Source: Acinetobacter sp. ANC 4910
GTDB taxonomy: Bacteria; Pseudomonadota; Gammaproteobacteria; Pseudomonadales; Moraxellaceae
Reading direction: 5' to 3'
DNA length: 64,000 nt
Assembly: GCF_004331035.1 (NCBI RefSeq)
Contig: NZ_SJNT01000024.1
Coordinates: forward strand, 1-64,000
Below are positions 1 through 9,357 of this stretch, in pieces. Below the pieces are notes generated by a model, which saw only the letters and a program-made list of their open reading frames with translations, was not told where the DNA came from and made no database searches. Every line of letters begins with the position of its first letter. The stretch's first letter is position 1. Position numbers and translations under genes: made by a program.

Positions 1-920
1 GCTTCAATTTCTAATACTTCAGCCGCCTGACGGATTTGAGTTAAACAGGCACCCATCACCTGTGGTTGGCAACGTAAAGAATACGGATCTTGAACTTTGC
101 TACAGTCTTCGTGTGAATGTGCAATTTCACTCGAATCAGTCAATAAGTCACGATAAGCCGCCGCCACATCAATTTGACCACGTTGACCACGTACTTCATG
201 AATACGGGCATCGAACGGTGAGCGTGAACCCAGCATTGCTTCAACACTTAAGCCACCACACACTGTCGCAGCAGCAAATAAATCTTCAGCTTCAAACAAA
301 CCACGTAAAGCATAAGCGGTCGAAACTTGTGTACCATTTAAAAGGGCTAAGCCTTCTTTGGCAGCTAAAGAAATGGGTTCTAAACCTGCAATTTTTAAAG
401 CTTCGATTGCGGGTAACCATTCACCTTTGTAGCGTGCTTTACTTTCACCCAATAAGATTAATGACATATGCGCCAAGGGTGCCAAATCACCTGAAGCGCC
501 TACTGAACCTTTCAGAGGAATGTGTGGATAAACTTCAGCATTAATTAAAGCCAACAACGCATCAATGACTTTACGGCGAATACCTGAGAAGCCACGTGCC
601 AAGCTATTTGCTTTCAATAGAATAATTAAACGAACCATCGCATCATCCAGTGGCTCTCCTACACCTGCGGCATGTGAAAGAACTAACGAACGCTGTAATT
701 GTTCTAAATCTTCAGGAGCAATCTTGGTTGAAGCAAGTAAACCAAAACCTGTGTTAATGCCGTAAGCTGTACGCCCTTCATTTACAATCTGTTCTACACA
801 AGCCACGCTTGCGTTGATTGCAGCTGAAGCACTGTCATCTAATTTAACTTTAATTGGGTTGAGGTAAGCTTGACGAAGGTCTGCAAGTGTCAGTTGACCG
901 GGTTGAAGTAAGAGTTCCAT
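1..920 (-). CDS. hutH: Histidine ammonia-lyase, 3' end off the window
   Basis: Catalyses non-oxidative deamination of L-histidine to urocanate, the first step of histidine degradation, in the cytoplasm. About 306 N-terminal residues lie in the window; the family is about 510 residues, so the C-terminal part is off the left edge. Residues 139-148 read [10 protein letters not shown], and Ala142-Ser143-Gly144 is the tripeptide that cyclises into the MIO cofactor. The N-terminal YGINTGFG motif (about 53-60) is also present. The start codon at 920 fits the conserved N-terminus. hutD lies upstream on the same strand, 296 bp away, with a HutC-like palindrome in between. No hutU lies between them, so urocanase must be elsewhere. 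Identification is very secure. Confidence 0.96.
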   Translation of the reverse strand, partial: MELLLQPGQLTLADLRQAYLNPIKVKLDDSASAAINASVACVEQIVNEGRTAYGINTGFGLLASTKIAPEDLEQLQRSLVLSHAAGVGEPLDDAMVRLIILLKANSLARGFSGIRRKVIDALLALINAEVYPHIPLKGSVGASGDLAPLAHMSLILLGESKARYKGEWLPAIEALKIAGLEPISLAAKEGLALLNGTQVSTAYALRGLFEAEDLFAAATVCGGLSVEAMLGSRSPFDARIHEVRGQRGQIDVAAAYRDLLTDSSEIAHSHEDCSKVQDPYSLRCQPQVMGACLTQIRQAAEVLEIE

Positions 921-1068
921 CTTTATCCTTTGCTTCACGATATTGTTCAATCCCAAGGCTGCTTATCCATAGAGCAGCATTGTATTTACTTCTATCTATT
1001 TATTATTGCGTCATCATTATCAGGTTCAGGAAGATAGCACCAATCGGATTGGTATATCAATGTATTAT

Positions 1069-1082
1069 CTTGTATATACATT
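1069..1082. promoter_or_regulatory. HutC-like operator upstream of hutH
   Basis: Perfect palindrome TGTATATACA at 1071-1080, preceded by TCT, about 150 bp before the hutH start. HutC, the GntR-family hut repressor of pseudomonads, binds a TTGTATGTACAA-like palindrome. The 11-mer TTGTATATACA recurs exactly at 2204-2214, before hutD, which supports a shared regulatory role. Assignment to HutC is inference; no hutC gene lies in the window. Confidence 0.55.
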
Positions 1083-1216
1083 TATTTATTACATAAAACA
1101 GCCTCATAAATAAGCTGATTCTTTGAACCGTTGTAACAGAGTAAGATTAAATATTACTGTGCATAAACTTAAGCCAAAGTAGGTTTAATCCTTGGCTGAA
1201 TGTCCGCTTTATTCCA

Positions 1217-1798
1217 TTAAATTTTGCTTAACTCAATCCAACAGCCCTGCCGTACAGCGGATGCAGGAAAAATAAAATGTTTCACATTTTGATTGGAATG
1301 TATGTAGATGCTCTGATGTTGCTCAAGCTTAAATCGTTGACCATCCACAGACAGCTCTAGTGCCAAAATGCTTTGATTAAAAATAAAGATGACATCTGCT
1401 GAAGAGAAAAACTCAAGAGCTGATGAATCTTCTATCCATTGGTAGCGAGCAGTATAGTGCAGTGGTGAATAAATTAAATTAAAATCACGGATTGGCCCCG
1501 CCAATAGATTACAACTGACCAGACGATCCCCACTAAATTGGATCGACTGCAACGTCTGTAAAGTGTGGGTTGCTCCATCAATGTTTAATGCAATGCCCGT
1601 TCCCTCTAATACCGTCAAAAAACGTTGCATTCCCATAAACTGAGAAAAAGTCCCTGAAGTCGTGACGTCCGCCATGGAAATGCGCCAATCAAACTCAGTC
1701 AACTCCTCTCCTGCACTACGCGCCAGTTCTAGGGTATAGCCTGCTCCATTTTTCCAAGGCATTTTTTTATAGTGATTTGCTGTAAGCAACTCGATCAT
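1217..1798 (-). CDS. hutD: HutD family protein
   Basis: HutD is a cupin-fold protein of hut operons, thought to restrain the level of histidine breakdown rather than act as an enzyme. The 193-residue length is usual. The N-terminal motif PWKNGAGYTLE (about 14-24), matching the family's WKNGGG signature, and the central cupin strands identify it. The gene is cotranscribed in direction with hutH. Upstream are a decayed gene and a second HutC-like palindrome about 410 bp away. The ATG at 1798 opens directly on the conserved N-terminus. Confidence 0.9.
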   Translation of the reverse strand: MIELLTANHYKKMPWKNGAGYTLELARSAGEELTEFDWRISMADVTTSGTFSQFMGMQRFLTVLEGTGIALNIDGATHTLQTLQSIQFSGDRLVSCNLLAGPIRDFNLIYSPLHYTARYQWIEDSSALEFFSSADVIFIFNQSILALELSVDGQRFKLEQHQSIYIHSNQNVKHFIFPASAVRQGCWIELSKI

Positions 1799-1837
1799 GG
1801 CGTAAATTTCCCTTTTAAAGAATAACGACTGTCTGGG

Positions 1838-2141
1838 TCAATCAGTCATGTACTTGAAATAAACTGTTGGTTTACCCTTGTACGATGGCAAATCCATCAA
1901 CAGGCTGATTTTTTTAATTTTTAAACCGTTACATGCTTGAACTAATGCTTGAATAGCCGCGACAATCTGCTCGACTTAGATCACTGGTGATCTCGATATT
2001 AAATAAGCATTCGAGGTAATTTGGCTAAAATCTTGGTTTAAATACGTTTAAATCATCAGTAATCATATATTTGACACCTAAATACAACGGCACAGCGCTA
2101 TCATTTCCCAAAGACAATGCCAAATCGTATTGTTCCGACCC
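1838..2141 (-). pseudogene. Decayed gene fragment of unknown family
   Basis: Minus-strand reading from 2141 gives a protein-like stretch containing QYDLALSLGNDSAVPLYLG and ending at an in-frame TAG. The same frame then continues with PNYLECLFNIEITSDL, and a +1 shift leads to VEQIVAAIQALVQA and SLLMDLPSYKGKPTVYF, ending in TGA at 1838. One nonsense codon and one frameshift thus interrupt an otherwise coherent alternating strand/helix pattern. I do not recognise the family. The upstream end is also closed by a stop, so the N-terminus is missing. A sequencing error could explain either lesion but probably not both. Confidence 0.5.
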
Positions 2142-2203
2142 TCTGAGCACTCGCTAGATTCATACAAAATAATCAAATTTATCTTAATCTATCATTCATG
2201 TAT

Positions 2204-2214
2204 TTGTATATACA
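2204..2214. promoter_or_regulatory. HutC-like operator upstream of hutD
   Basis: The 11-mer TTGTATATACA, containing the perfect palindrome TGTATATACA, matches the site before hutH exactly. It sits in the spacer between the agmatine operon terminator and hutD, upstream of the decayed gene, where a hut promoter would be expected. A hexamer TATACA follows shortly at 2220-2225. Confidence 0.5.
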
Positions 2215-2284
2215 GGACTATACATTAATATTTATTCTGATTAGATCTCAGTTCTCTCAAAATCTTAGATTTTTTATACTCAAT

Positions 2285-2322
2285 AAAAAGAAAAGCCATG
2301 TATTTACATGGCTTTTCTTTTT
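2285..2322 (-). terminator. Terminator of the agmatine operon
   Basis: Nearly perfect inverted repeat AAAAGAAAAGCCATGTA / TACATGGCTTTTCTTTT with a 2-nt loop lies just after the agmatine deiminase stop. The arms provide T-runs in both directions. A second small hairpin GGGGTGAACACCCC follows at 2327-2340. Confidence 0.75.
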
Positions 2323-2350
2323 ATTTGGGGTGAACACCCCTCAGCATTAA

Positions 2351-3454
2351 TTAAGCTGGAATTTGCTGAGTAATACAGTGAATATTACCACCGCCCAACA
2401 GAATTTCACGTGCAGGCACACCTGTAATTAAGTAATCAGGATACATTTGCTGGAACAATGCTCGGGCTTGTTCATCGGTACTTTCATCAAATAACGGGAA
2501 AATAATCTGTTGGTTACTAATCAAGTAATTCACATAGGAACCTGCCAAACGATTGCCTTCAACACGCTCAATCGCATTGCCTTTTTCGACATCGTTAATT
2601 TCATTCTCGCGCGCAAAAAGCGGACCTGGCGCAGGCAGTTTCCATACTTTTAGCTTACGACCTTGGGCATCCAGACTATTTTCCAACACCTTGAGTGCTG
2701 CGACAGAACGTGGATATTGCGGATCCGTTTCATCATTCGTCCAGTGCAATGCCACTTCACCGGGGCGAACAAAACAACACATGTTATCTACATGACCATC
2801 CGTTTCATCATTAAATACCCCTTCAGGCAACCAGATGAAATTTGTCACTCCTAAACATTCTTGCAGAATTTCTTCAATTTCATCCTGCGTTAAATCTGGG
2901 TTACGGTTTGGGTTCAGCAAGCATTCTGCTGTCGTTAACAACGTCCCTTCACCATCGACATGGATTGAACCCCCTTCAAGCACTAATGGCGCTGCGAAAG
3001 TTTCTAGCTCATGCATGGCTGTAATGTGTTTTGGAATTAATTGATCTTGGTCCCACGGGAAATACAAGCCGCCATTTTCTCCGCCCCAAGCATTAAATAC
3101 CCAGTCAATTCCCAAACGTTCACCTTGTGCATTTTTCACAATGGTTGGGCCTGTATCACGCGTCCAAGCATCGTCACTTTCCATTTCATACAAAGTTACT
3201 TCTGCTGGCATGGTTTGACGTGCTTTTGCCATTTCTGAAACTGGAACTGCCATAAATACAGGCGTCTTTTTCGAAATGGCTGCCGCAACCTGAGCAAAGG
3301 CTTGCTGTGCAGGTTGAGCATTATTACGCCAGTTGTCTGTACGGTACGGCCAAATCATCCATACTGCTTCTTGTGCTGCCCATTCACCCGGCATACTAAA
3401 ACCCTGTTGCTTTGGGGTTTTTACTGTTTTTTGCTTTTCTACCACAAGTTCCAT
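2351..3454 (-). CDS. aguA: Agmatine deiminase
   Basis: Hydrolyses agmatine to N-carbamoylputrescine and ammonia. The catalytic cysteine is in the C-terminal GGGNIHC motif (Cys360), and the family motifs [13 protein letters not shown] and [10 protein letters not shown] are all visible. I chose the ATG at 3454 because AAGAGAG lies 7 nt upstream and it gives 367 residues, the normal family length; an upstream GTG at 3517 would add 21 unconserved residues. It is the last gene of a minus-strand operon with a permease, aldehyde dehydrogenase, aminotransferase and M20 amidohydrolase. A strong terminator follows. Confidence 0.93.
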   Translation of the reverse strand: MELVVEKQKTVKTPKQQGFSMPGEWAAQEAVWMIWPYRTDNWRNNAQPAQQAFAQVAAAISKKTPVFMAVPVSEMAKARQTMPAEVTLYEMESDDAWTRDTGPTIVKNAQGERLGIDWVFNAWGGENGGLYFPWDQDQLIPKHITAMHELETFAAPLVLEGGSIHVDGEGTLLTTAECLLNPNRNPDLTQDEIEEILQECLGVTNFIWLPEGVFNDETDGHVDNMCCFVRPGEVALHWTNDETDPQYPRSVAALKVLENSLDAQGRKLKVWKLPAPGPLFARENEINDVEKGNAIERVEGNRLAGSYVNYLISNQQIIFPLFDESTDEQARALFQQMYPDYLITGVPAREILLGGGNIHCITQQIPA

Positions 3455-3527
3455 TTTGATACTCTCTTGAATTTTTACGTTTCCAAATTTTTGATTTAGT
3501 GAATTAAAGTCGTTCACTCACACTGAC

Positions 3528-4874
3528 TTAACTGTTTGAAACTTCCTCTACAGGAGATCCCAATGAAATCGGCTGCTTTTTAATTTTCTTGTACAACACC
3601 AGTACAATCCCTACGCATAACCAAATTCCACCGAATTCAAGCGCATTTTTTTCCAAGTTAATCCATAGGCCTAACAATGAAAATACAGACGCCAAGGGTA
3701 AAAATAGGTTCATAAACAAGTTTTTAAACCCAGTACGTTCTTTTCTAATTACAAAGAATTTCATGAAAACTGAGAAATTCACCATGGTAAAGGCAATTAA
3801 GGCACCAAAGCTGACAAAACTCACCACCATTGCCAGATCGACATAAATTGCCAGTAATGAAATTAAACCTACAAAAAAGATTGAATATAACGGTGTACCC
3901 AGTTTTGTATTGACTGAGCCGAAAACTCGCTTACTGAATATGCCATCACGCCCCATAATATGAATTAAACGCGAAGCACTGGCATGTGTTGCTAAACCAG
4001 AGGCAAAGGCATTCATAATTTGGACCGTTAATAATTGAGTCTGGAATGCTGCACCACCGACAATTAGGGCAATTTCTGGCAAGGCTTCATCAGGATTTTG
4101 GAATTGAGCCAAGGTCGGAAACTGTAACGTCACGAACCAAGATACTGTAATGAAAATGGCGCCACCCACCAAAGTCGTCCAAATAATCGCTTTTGGAATG
4201 GTCTTGGTTGGGTTTTTGGTTTCATTTGCCAAAGTTGATACTGCATCAAATCCCAGATAGGAAAAACAGACCAAAGAGATACCTGCGACCAAGGTGTTCA
4301 GTTCTGGATTACCATTGAACATTGGCTTCAAGGTCATCACCTGACTATAACCTTGTGAGTTTCCTATACCTGTCACCACCAAATAGATAAACACCAGCAT
4401 CATCACCAAGGTCGCAGCAACAAATACAAAGCTGAAATTGGCCAAAATATTAATGCGGAAGCTGTTAATCAATGTGACCAATCCCACCATGATGAGTACC
4501 CACGCGGTATAGGACACATCAGGAAAGATGGAGTTTAAATAAAATCCAGCAAGTAAGGCATTGATCAGGGGGAGCAACATATAATCTAATAACGAGCACC
4601 ACCCCACAAAAAAGCCCATGGTTTTACCGCAGGTTTCAGTGGTATAGGTATAAGCCGAACCTTCTCTCGCTGAGAGTCGACTAAAACGCGCATAACTTAC
4701 TGCGGTTAACAGCATAGCAACCAGTGCCAATAAATAGGCTAAAGGAACTTGCCCATTGGTGACTCTTGAAATAATACCAAAAGTATCAAATACCGTTGCT
4801 GGTGCCATATAGGCAACCCCAATGACAACCACTTGCCAAAGGGAGAGGCTCCTGTGTTTATTCTCGCCTTCCAT
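3528..4874 (-). CDS. APC-family permease, probable agmatine/putrescine importer
   Basis: Inner-membrane amino acid/polyamine/organocation transporter of 448 residues with about 12 hydrophobic segments. The PuuP-like character is suggested by SLSLWQVVVIGVAYMAPATV near the N-terminus, and by NETKNPTKTIPKAI in the mid-region, typical of the superfamily. The ATG at 4874 is preferred: AGGAG lies 7 nt before it, whereas the upstream alternative at 4928 adds a cysteine-rich, unconserved extension. Substrate is inferred from the flanking agmatine deiminase and aminotransferase genes; another amine or amino acid is possible. Confidence 0.8.
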   Translation of the reverse strand: MEGENKHRSLSLWQVVVIGVAYMAPATVFDTFGIISRVTNGQVPLAYLLALVAMLLTAVSYARFSRLSAREGSAYTYTTETCGKTMGFFVGWCSLLDYMLLPLINALLAGFYLNSIFPDVSYTAWVLIMVGLVTLINSFRINILANFSFVFVAATLVMMLVFIYLVVTGIGNSQGYSQVMTLKPMFNGNPELNTLVAGISLVCFSYLGFDAVSTLANETKNPTKTIPKAIIWTTLVGGAIFITVSWFVTLQFPTLAQFQNPDEALPEIALIVGGAAFQTQLLTVQIMNAFASGLATHASASRLIHIMGRDGIFSKRVFGSVNTKLGTPLYSIFFVGLISLLAIYVDLAMVVSFVSFGALIAFTMVNFSVFMKFFVIRKERTGFKNLFMNLFLPLASVFSLLGLWINLEKNALEFGGIWLCVGIVLVLYKKIKKQPISLGSPVEEVSNS

Positions 4875-4989
4875 GCTTTTACTCCTGTAGCATTGCAAGC
4901 ACTTTATTTCGTGCAATAGTTGTTCCACTTAACAGCACATATATTGAGAAGAGCATCCTTTTTCTTCTCAATAATCCTTAAAACCACAT

Positions 4990-6405
4990 CTAAATCGTAA
5001 TTACATTTTCTTCTAAATAACTTTGCATTCCAGACTCACCCAGCTCACGCCCAGTGCCGCTCTTTTTAAAGCCACCCCATAGCGAACTTGGATGAATCAT
5101 TTGGAAAGAGTTAATCCAGATGTGCCCAGCACGAAGCCGCTTAGCAAGCGTTTTACCGTGATCGACCGAGCCTGTCATGATGGTGGCTGCCAAACCAAAT
5201 TCTGAGTCATTCGCGACTTGAACCGCTTCATCTTCACTGCTAAAGGTACGACAGCACATGACTGGACCAAAGATTTCTTCTTTCCATAAACGGCTGCGGG
5301 TTGGTACATCAATAAAAATTTGCGGGCGAATATAAAAACCCTGCGTAGGACATCGAATATTTTCAGCATCCACTAAGGCTTGCAGTTGCTCTTGTGCTGC
5401 AAGGGCTAAGTATTCATTGACTTTATTGAATTGTTTTTGCGTGGTCATAGGACCCATGCTGAACTGATCTTCAGCTTCTTGCCCCAACAAAATAGCTTCC
5501 GTGGCTTGCTTCAGCTTTTGGTAAAACGGGGCAGCAATTGATTCATGCACCAATACACGCGACATGGCTGAACACATTTGTCCTGCGTTATAGAACATCC
5601 CGCCTACGGCTTTTTCCACCGCATCATCAATATCGGCATCTTCTAACACTAAAAATGCCGACTTTCCGCCTAGTTCAAGGGTAACCCGTTTGACCGACGT
5701 TGCTGCAGCTTGCATCACTTGAATCCCAATCTCGGTACTACCCGTGAAAGAGACTTTTTGGATCTCTGGATGACGTACCAAATGTTCGGCTGCAATGGCA
5801 TCACCAAGGACTAAATTAAACACACCTTGTGGGAAGTTAATTTGATTGAGTAGTTTAATAAATTCAAGTTCTGGTAATGGCACCAATTCCGAAGGTTTAA
5901 AAACCAAGGTACAACCCGCTGCCAAAGCAGGTGCAATTTTCCATGCACTGGTAATTAAAGGAAAATTCCACGGCGTAATGAGTGCCACCACACCGACAGG
6001 GTTTTGCTGATGGGTGAGTTCAGTGCCATGATCAGTTTGACTGGTTTTACTAAAGGCAAATTTCTGGACTAAATCAGCATAGTAGCGATAACATTTGATA
6101 CTGTTCTCAACATCAACTTTGGCTTGACTCAATGATTTGCCATTGTTGCTATGTGACAGTTCAACTAATTTTTCTTTTGCTTGTTCAAGTGCATCGGCAA
6201 TTTTATTTAACCAGACTGCACGCTCCGCTGCACTGGTCTGACTCCAGCTTGCTAAAGCATGATTTGCCGCTTCTACCGCAGCGTCCACATCATGGATTGA
6301 GGCTGTCACGAAATGTGCCAGTGCTTGCTCACTACGTGGATTGATCACCGCAATCTCGGTGCTGCCAGTCGTTGCAGCCCATTGTCCATTGATATAATTT
6401 TTCAT
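4990..6405 (-). CDS. NAD(P)-dependent aldehyde dehydrogenase
   Basis: Oxidises an aldehyde to its acid; in this operon most likely 4-aminobutanal to 4-aminobutanoate (GABA). The 471 residues carry the full ALDH fold: TPWNFP (144-149), the general-base motif LELGGKS with Glu244, and the nucleophile motif NAGQMCS with Cys278. The C-terminal IWINSFQMIHPSSLWGGFKKSG resembles betaine/aminobutyraldehyde dehydrogenases. It is not the CoA-acylating MmsA type, which argues against a beta-alanine pathway. AAGGCGAG precedes the ATG. Exact substrate is inference from the neighbouring aminotransferase. Confidence 0.88.
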   Translation of the reverse strand: MKNYINGQWAATTGSTEIAVINPRSEQALAHFVTASIHDVDAAVEAANHALASWSQTSAAERAVWLNKIADALEQAKEKLVELSHSNNGKSLSQAKVDVENSIKCYRYYADLVQKFAFSKTSQTDHGTELTHQQNPVGVVALITPWNFPLITSAWKIAPALAAGCTLVFKPSELVPLPELEFIKLLNQINFPQGVFNLVLGDAIAAEHLVRHPEIQKVSFTGSTEIGIQVMQAAATSVKRVTLELGGKSAFLVLEDADIDDAVEKAVGGMFYNAGQMCSAMSRVLVHESIAAPFYQKLKQATEAILLGQEAEDQFSMGPMTTQKQFNKVNEYLALAAQEQLQALVDAENIRCPTQGFYIRPQIFIDVPTRSRLWKEEIFGPVMCCRTFSSEDEAVQVANDSEFGLAATIMTGSVDHGKTLAKRLRAGHIWINSFQMIHPSSLWGGFKKSGTGRELGESGMQSYLEENVITI

Positions 6406-6606
6406 CTTTTTACTCGCCTTTGTCTGTGTCCATCATTTGAGGCTTAATCTGTCTCTTGTGTGTACACCACATCAGGAACATTATTACAGTTCGTCTTTCT
6501 TGACTTTTGATCTTGTTGTTTGCCCAAACCCATTGTTTAAGCAAACAAGTACTGAACAATCTGCCCAAATAGGTCAGATTGTCAGAAGGTTAGATGAGAA
6601 TAAAAC

Positions 6607-8007
6607 TTATAAGTGACCTTCGGCTTTTAACTCTGCAATCGTGTTTTGAATTGCATGACGTAAGGTTCTGACTACAAAATCCACTTGGTCACGCGTTAAA
6701 ATTAACGGTGGAGAAAGTACATTCATGTGACCCACTGGGCGTACAATCAAACCTAATTTTTGGCAATGGTTGGCAATACGCTTACCTACACCCACTGAGC
6801 CATCAAACAACTCTTTGCTTTCTTTGTTACGCAAGTTTTCAATACACATCATGAATTTCTTGCCACGAACCTGACCTACAATTTCTAAATCAGCTAAAGT
6901 TTTAAGTTGTTCTTCAAAATACACCCCGACATCTTGCACATGTTCGCAAATGTTTTCGCGCTCAATGATTTCGATATTTTTTAATGCAGCCACACAGCTC
7001 ACAGGATGACCTGAATAGGTAAAGCCATGTGTCAATAAGCCACCTTGGTGATGTGGTTTGCTAATGGCGTCATAAATTTCATCAGAAATAATGGTTGCAC
7101 CCAACGGTAAATAACCAGAAGACAAGCCTTTAGCACAGGTAATAATGTCTGGCACAATACCGAACACCGCTTCTGAAGCAAACATGTGACCTAAACGACC
7201 AAATGCAGTCACGACTTCATCCGATACATACAACACATTGTATTTCTTACAAACTGCCAAAGTTTTCACATGGTAGCCTTCTGGTGGCACAATCACCCCA
7301 CCCGCCCCCATAATTGGCTCGGCAAAGAACGCCGCAACATTGTCTGGACCCAGTTCTAAAATTGTGTCTTCCAATTCCTGCACTTTTTCATTACAGAAAT
7401 CTTCCATCGACTGAGATTCAGGCTTGCGGTACGGGTTTGGACAAGAAACGTGATGTACCAATTGGTTGTGAATTTCAAAGCCAATATGGTCTGCTTCAAT
7501 GCCTGTTAAGCTCATGCTGATGTACGTACTACCATGATAAGCATCTTTACGTGCAATCAGTTTTTTCTTAGACGGCTGACCAATTTGATGGAAATAATGG
7601 TGAATTAAACGTACCGCGGTGTCATTTGCGACTGAACCACCACAACCAAAAAACACATGATTTAAGCTTTCTGGTGCATGCTCTGCTAACTTTGCGGCTA
7701 ATTTAGCTGCGGGCGCAGTAGTTTGATGACCGAATGGAGAGAAGTACGGCAATTCCATAATTTGTGCAGATACGGCATCCGCAATTTCTTGACGACCATA
7801 ACCGACATTCACACACCACAAGCCACCAATACCATCTAAGTATTTATTGCCATGTACATCATAAACAAAAACATTTTCACCTTTTGCCATAATTAAAGAA
7901 CCCTCTTCTTTAAATGTGGTGAAATCTGTCCATGGATGAATGACATGATCTTTGTCTTTTTGCCAAACATCTTGAATATCAATTTCTACTGGTAATTTAG
8001 AATTCAT
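6607..8007 (-). CDS. Class III omega-aminotransferase, SpuC-like
   Basis: PLP-dependent transfer of a terminal amino group, probably putrescine to 4-aminobutanal with pyruvate as acceptor. The 466 residues show the fold-type I signatures: AYHGST, the cofactor aspartate motif YVSDEVVTAFGRLG, and the Schiff-base lysine in ITCAKGLSSGYLPLGA. One oddity is the motif GCGGSVANDT where relatives usually read SGSEANDT; the glutamate is replaced by valine. GGAAGGAAAA precedes the ATG. It follows the M20 amidohydrolase in the operon. Beta-alanine or another omega-amine is an alternative substrate. Confidence 0.87.
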   Translation of the reverse strand: MNSKLPVEIDIQDVWQKDKDHVIHPWTDFTTFKEEGSLIMAKGENVFVYDVHGNKYLDGIGGLWCVNVGYGRQEIADAVSAQIMELPYFSPFGHQTTAPAAKLAAKLAEHAPESLNHVFFGCGGSVANDTAVRLIHHYFHQIGQPSKKKLIARKDAYHGSTYISMSLTGIEADHIGFEIHNQLVHHVSCPNPYRKPESQSMEDFCNEKVQELEDTILELGPDNVAAFFAEPIMGAGGVIVPPEGYHVKTLAVCKKYNVLYVSDEVVTAFGRLGHMFASEAVFGIVPDIITCAKGLSSGYLPLGATIISDEIYDAISKPHHQGGLLTHGFTYSGHPVSCVAALKNIEIIERENICEHVQDVGVYFEEQLKTLADLEIVGQVRGKKFMMCIENLRNKESKELFDGSVGVGKRIANHCQKLGLIVRPVGHMNVLSPPLILTRDQVDFVVRTLRHAIQNTIAELKAEGHL

Positions 8008-8085
8008 ACTTTTTCCTTCCTAACACTTCGCAGCAGATCAATCCTGATGGCTGCATTTTAACTGGGTATTTATTGAATCATCTGT

Positions 8086-9357
8086 TTAGACCGCTTCAGC
8101 ACAATGCTGTTGCACTGTATTTGCTTGCATAGCGTCATAATTTAAGATGGCATTGAGCAATACATCTGCACCCTGTGCCGCATCAAGTGCATAGACATCT
8201 TCAGCTTCGTTATGGCTTAAACCATCAATACACGGAATAAAAATCATGGTGGTTGGGCAGTGCTTTGCAATATTAATCGCATCGTGTCCTGCACCACTCA
8301 CAATGGTCTGGTTTGAATACCCTAAGGTGTCCACTGCTTTTTGTACCGTCTCGACACATGCAGCATCGAAATAAGTCGCTGGACTTAACCAATGCTGAGA
8401 AATATTGATTTCTAAGTCATGATGTTCTGCAAGTGTCTGCAAAATTTTGCGCGTTTCTTCTTCCATTTCTTTCAATACAGCGTCGTTTGGATTACGCAAA
8501 TCGATGGTCCATTGAATTTGCCCTGGAATGGTATTGCGTGAAGAATTTGCAACTTGCATTTCACCAAAGGTGACTAATCCCTCTGGGAAGCGTTTACGAA
8601 TGTTACGCTCTAACTCTGCAATCATTGCTGCTGTACCCACCATGGTATCTTTACGCATATACATGGGCGTGGTGCCTGCATGTGCTGCTTTACCTTTGGT
8701 TTCTACATCCAGCCACAAAATTGCTTGCCCACCCGTCACCACACCAATGGCAATTTGGTTCTGTTCTAAAACAGGCCCTTGTTCAATATGTGCTTCATAA
8801 TATGCTTTAAACGGACGGGCTAAAGGGGTTTGACCTAACTGACCTGTACGTACCAATTCTGAATAAACAGAAACACCTTGTTTGTCGGTACTTTCATACA
8901 CTTTTTGCTTCGGCAATAAGCCTGTAAATACCGCCGAGCCCATCATGGCTGGAGTAAAACGTGCGCCTTCTTCATTGGTCCAAACCACAACTTCCAAAGG
9001 ATGGTGAGTGGTAATTCCCTCTTCAGCCAAGCGTTGCAAAACTTCCATGCCCGACAATACACCATAGATACCATCAAAACGGCCACCTTTCGGCTGCGTA
9101 TCTAAATGACTACCCATAACGATCGGTAAAGCTGTCGCGGAGTGACCTGCACGTCTTAAAATCAAATTTCCAATTTCATCATAATCAATGGAAAGATTGA
9201 TCTTTTTTGCCCAGTTAATCAGTAGAGAACGTCCAGCAACGTCTTCATCTGATAATGCTAAACGTGTATTTCCGCCTTTATCTGTTGCGCCAATTTTTGC
9301 CATTTCCATCAGCATGTGCCACAAACGTTCCGCATTCGCTTTCATTACTAGAAACAT
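8086..9357 (-). CDS. M20-family Zn amidohydrolase (N-carbamoyl amine/amino acid hydrolase)
   Basis: Hydrolyses an N-carbamoyl group to amine, CO2 and ammonia in related enzymes (HyuC, AllC, beta-ureidopropionase). The metal-binding motifs of the M20/M28 fold are visible: GSHLDTQPKGGRFDG, WTNEEGARF, HIEQGPVLE and SGAGHDA. Length of 423 residues is normal. It is the first gene of the operon that ends in agmatine deiminase and no nitrilase-type AguB is present, so it may hydrolyse N-carbamoylputrescine. That is inference. The start could be the ATG at 9357 or the one 12 nt downstream at 9345; neither has a clear Shine-Dalgarno. Confidence 0.85.
   Translation of the reverse strand: MFLVMKANAERLWHMLMEMAKIGATDKGGNTRLALSDEDVAGRSLLINWAKKINLSIDYDEIGNLILRRAGHSATALPIVMGSHLDTQPKGGRFDGIYGVLSGMEVLQRLAEEGITTHHPLEVVVWTNEEGARFTPAMMGSAVFTGLLPKQKVYESTDKQGVSVYSELVRTGQLGQTPLARPFKAYYEAHIEQGPVLEQNQIAIGVVTGGQAILWLDVETKGKAAHAGTTPMYMRKDTMVGTAAMIAELERNIRKRFPEGLVTFGEMQVANSSRNTIPGQIQWTIDLRNPNDAVLKEMEEETRKILQTLAEHHDLEINISQHWLSPATYFDAACVETVQKAVDTLGYSNQTIVSGAGHDAINIAKHCPTTMIFIPCIDGLSHNEAEDVYALDAAQGADVLLNAILNYDAMQANTVQQHCAEAV

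Noticed and set aside
62..544. A 160-residue plus-strand open frame
   Set aside because: It is antisense to hutH, whose MIO motif and family match are clear; the translated product is His/Leu-rich with no domain.
8086..9357. Beta-alanine/pyrimidine degradation as the operon's role
   Set aside because: The aldehyde dehydrogenase is not the CoA-acylating MmsA type, no hydantoinase or dihydropyrimidinase is present, and agmatine deiminase belongs to the operon.
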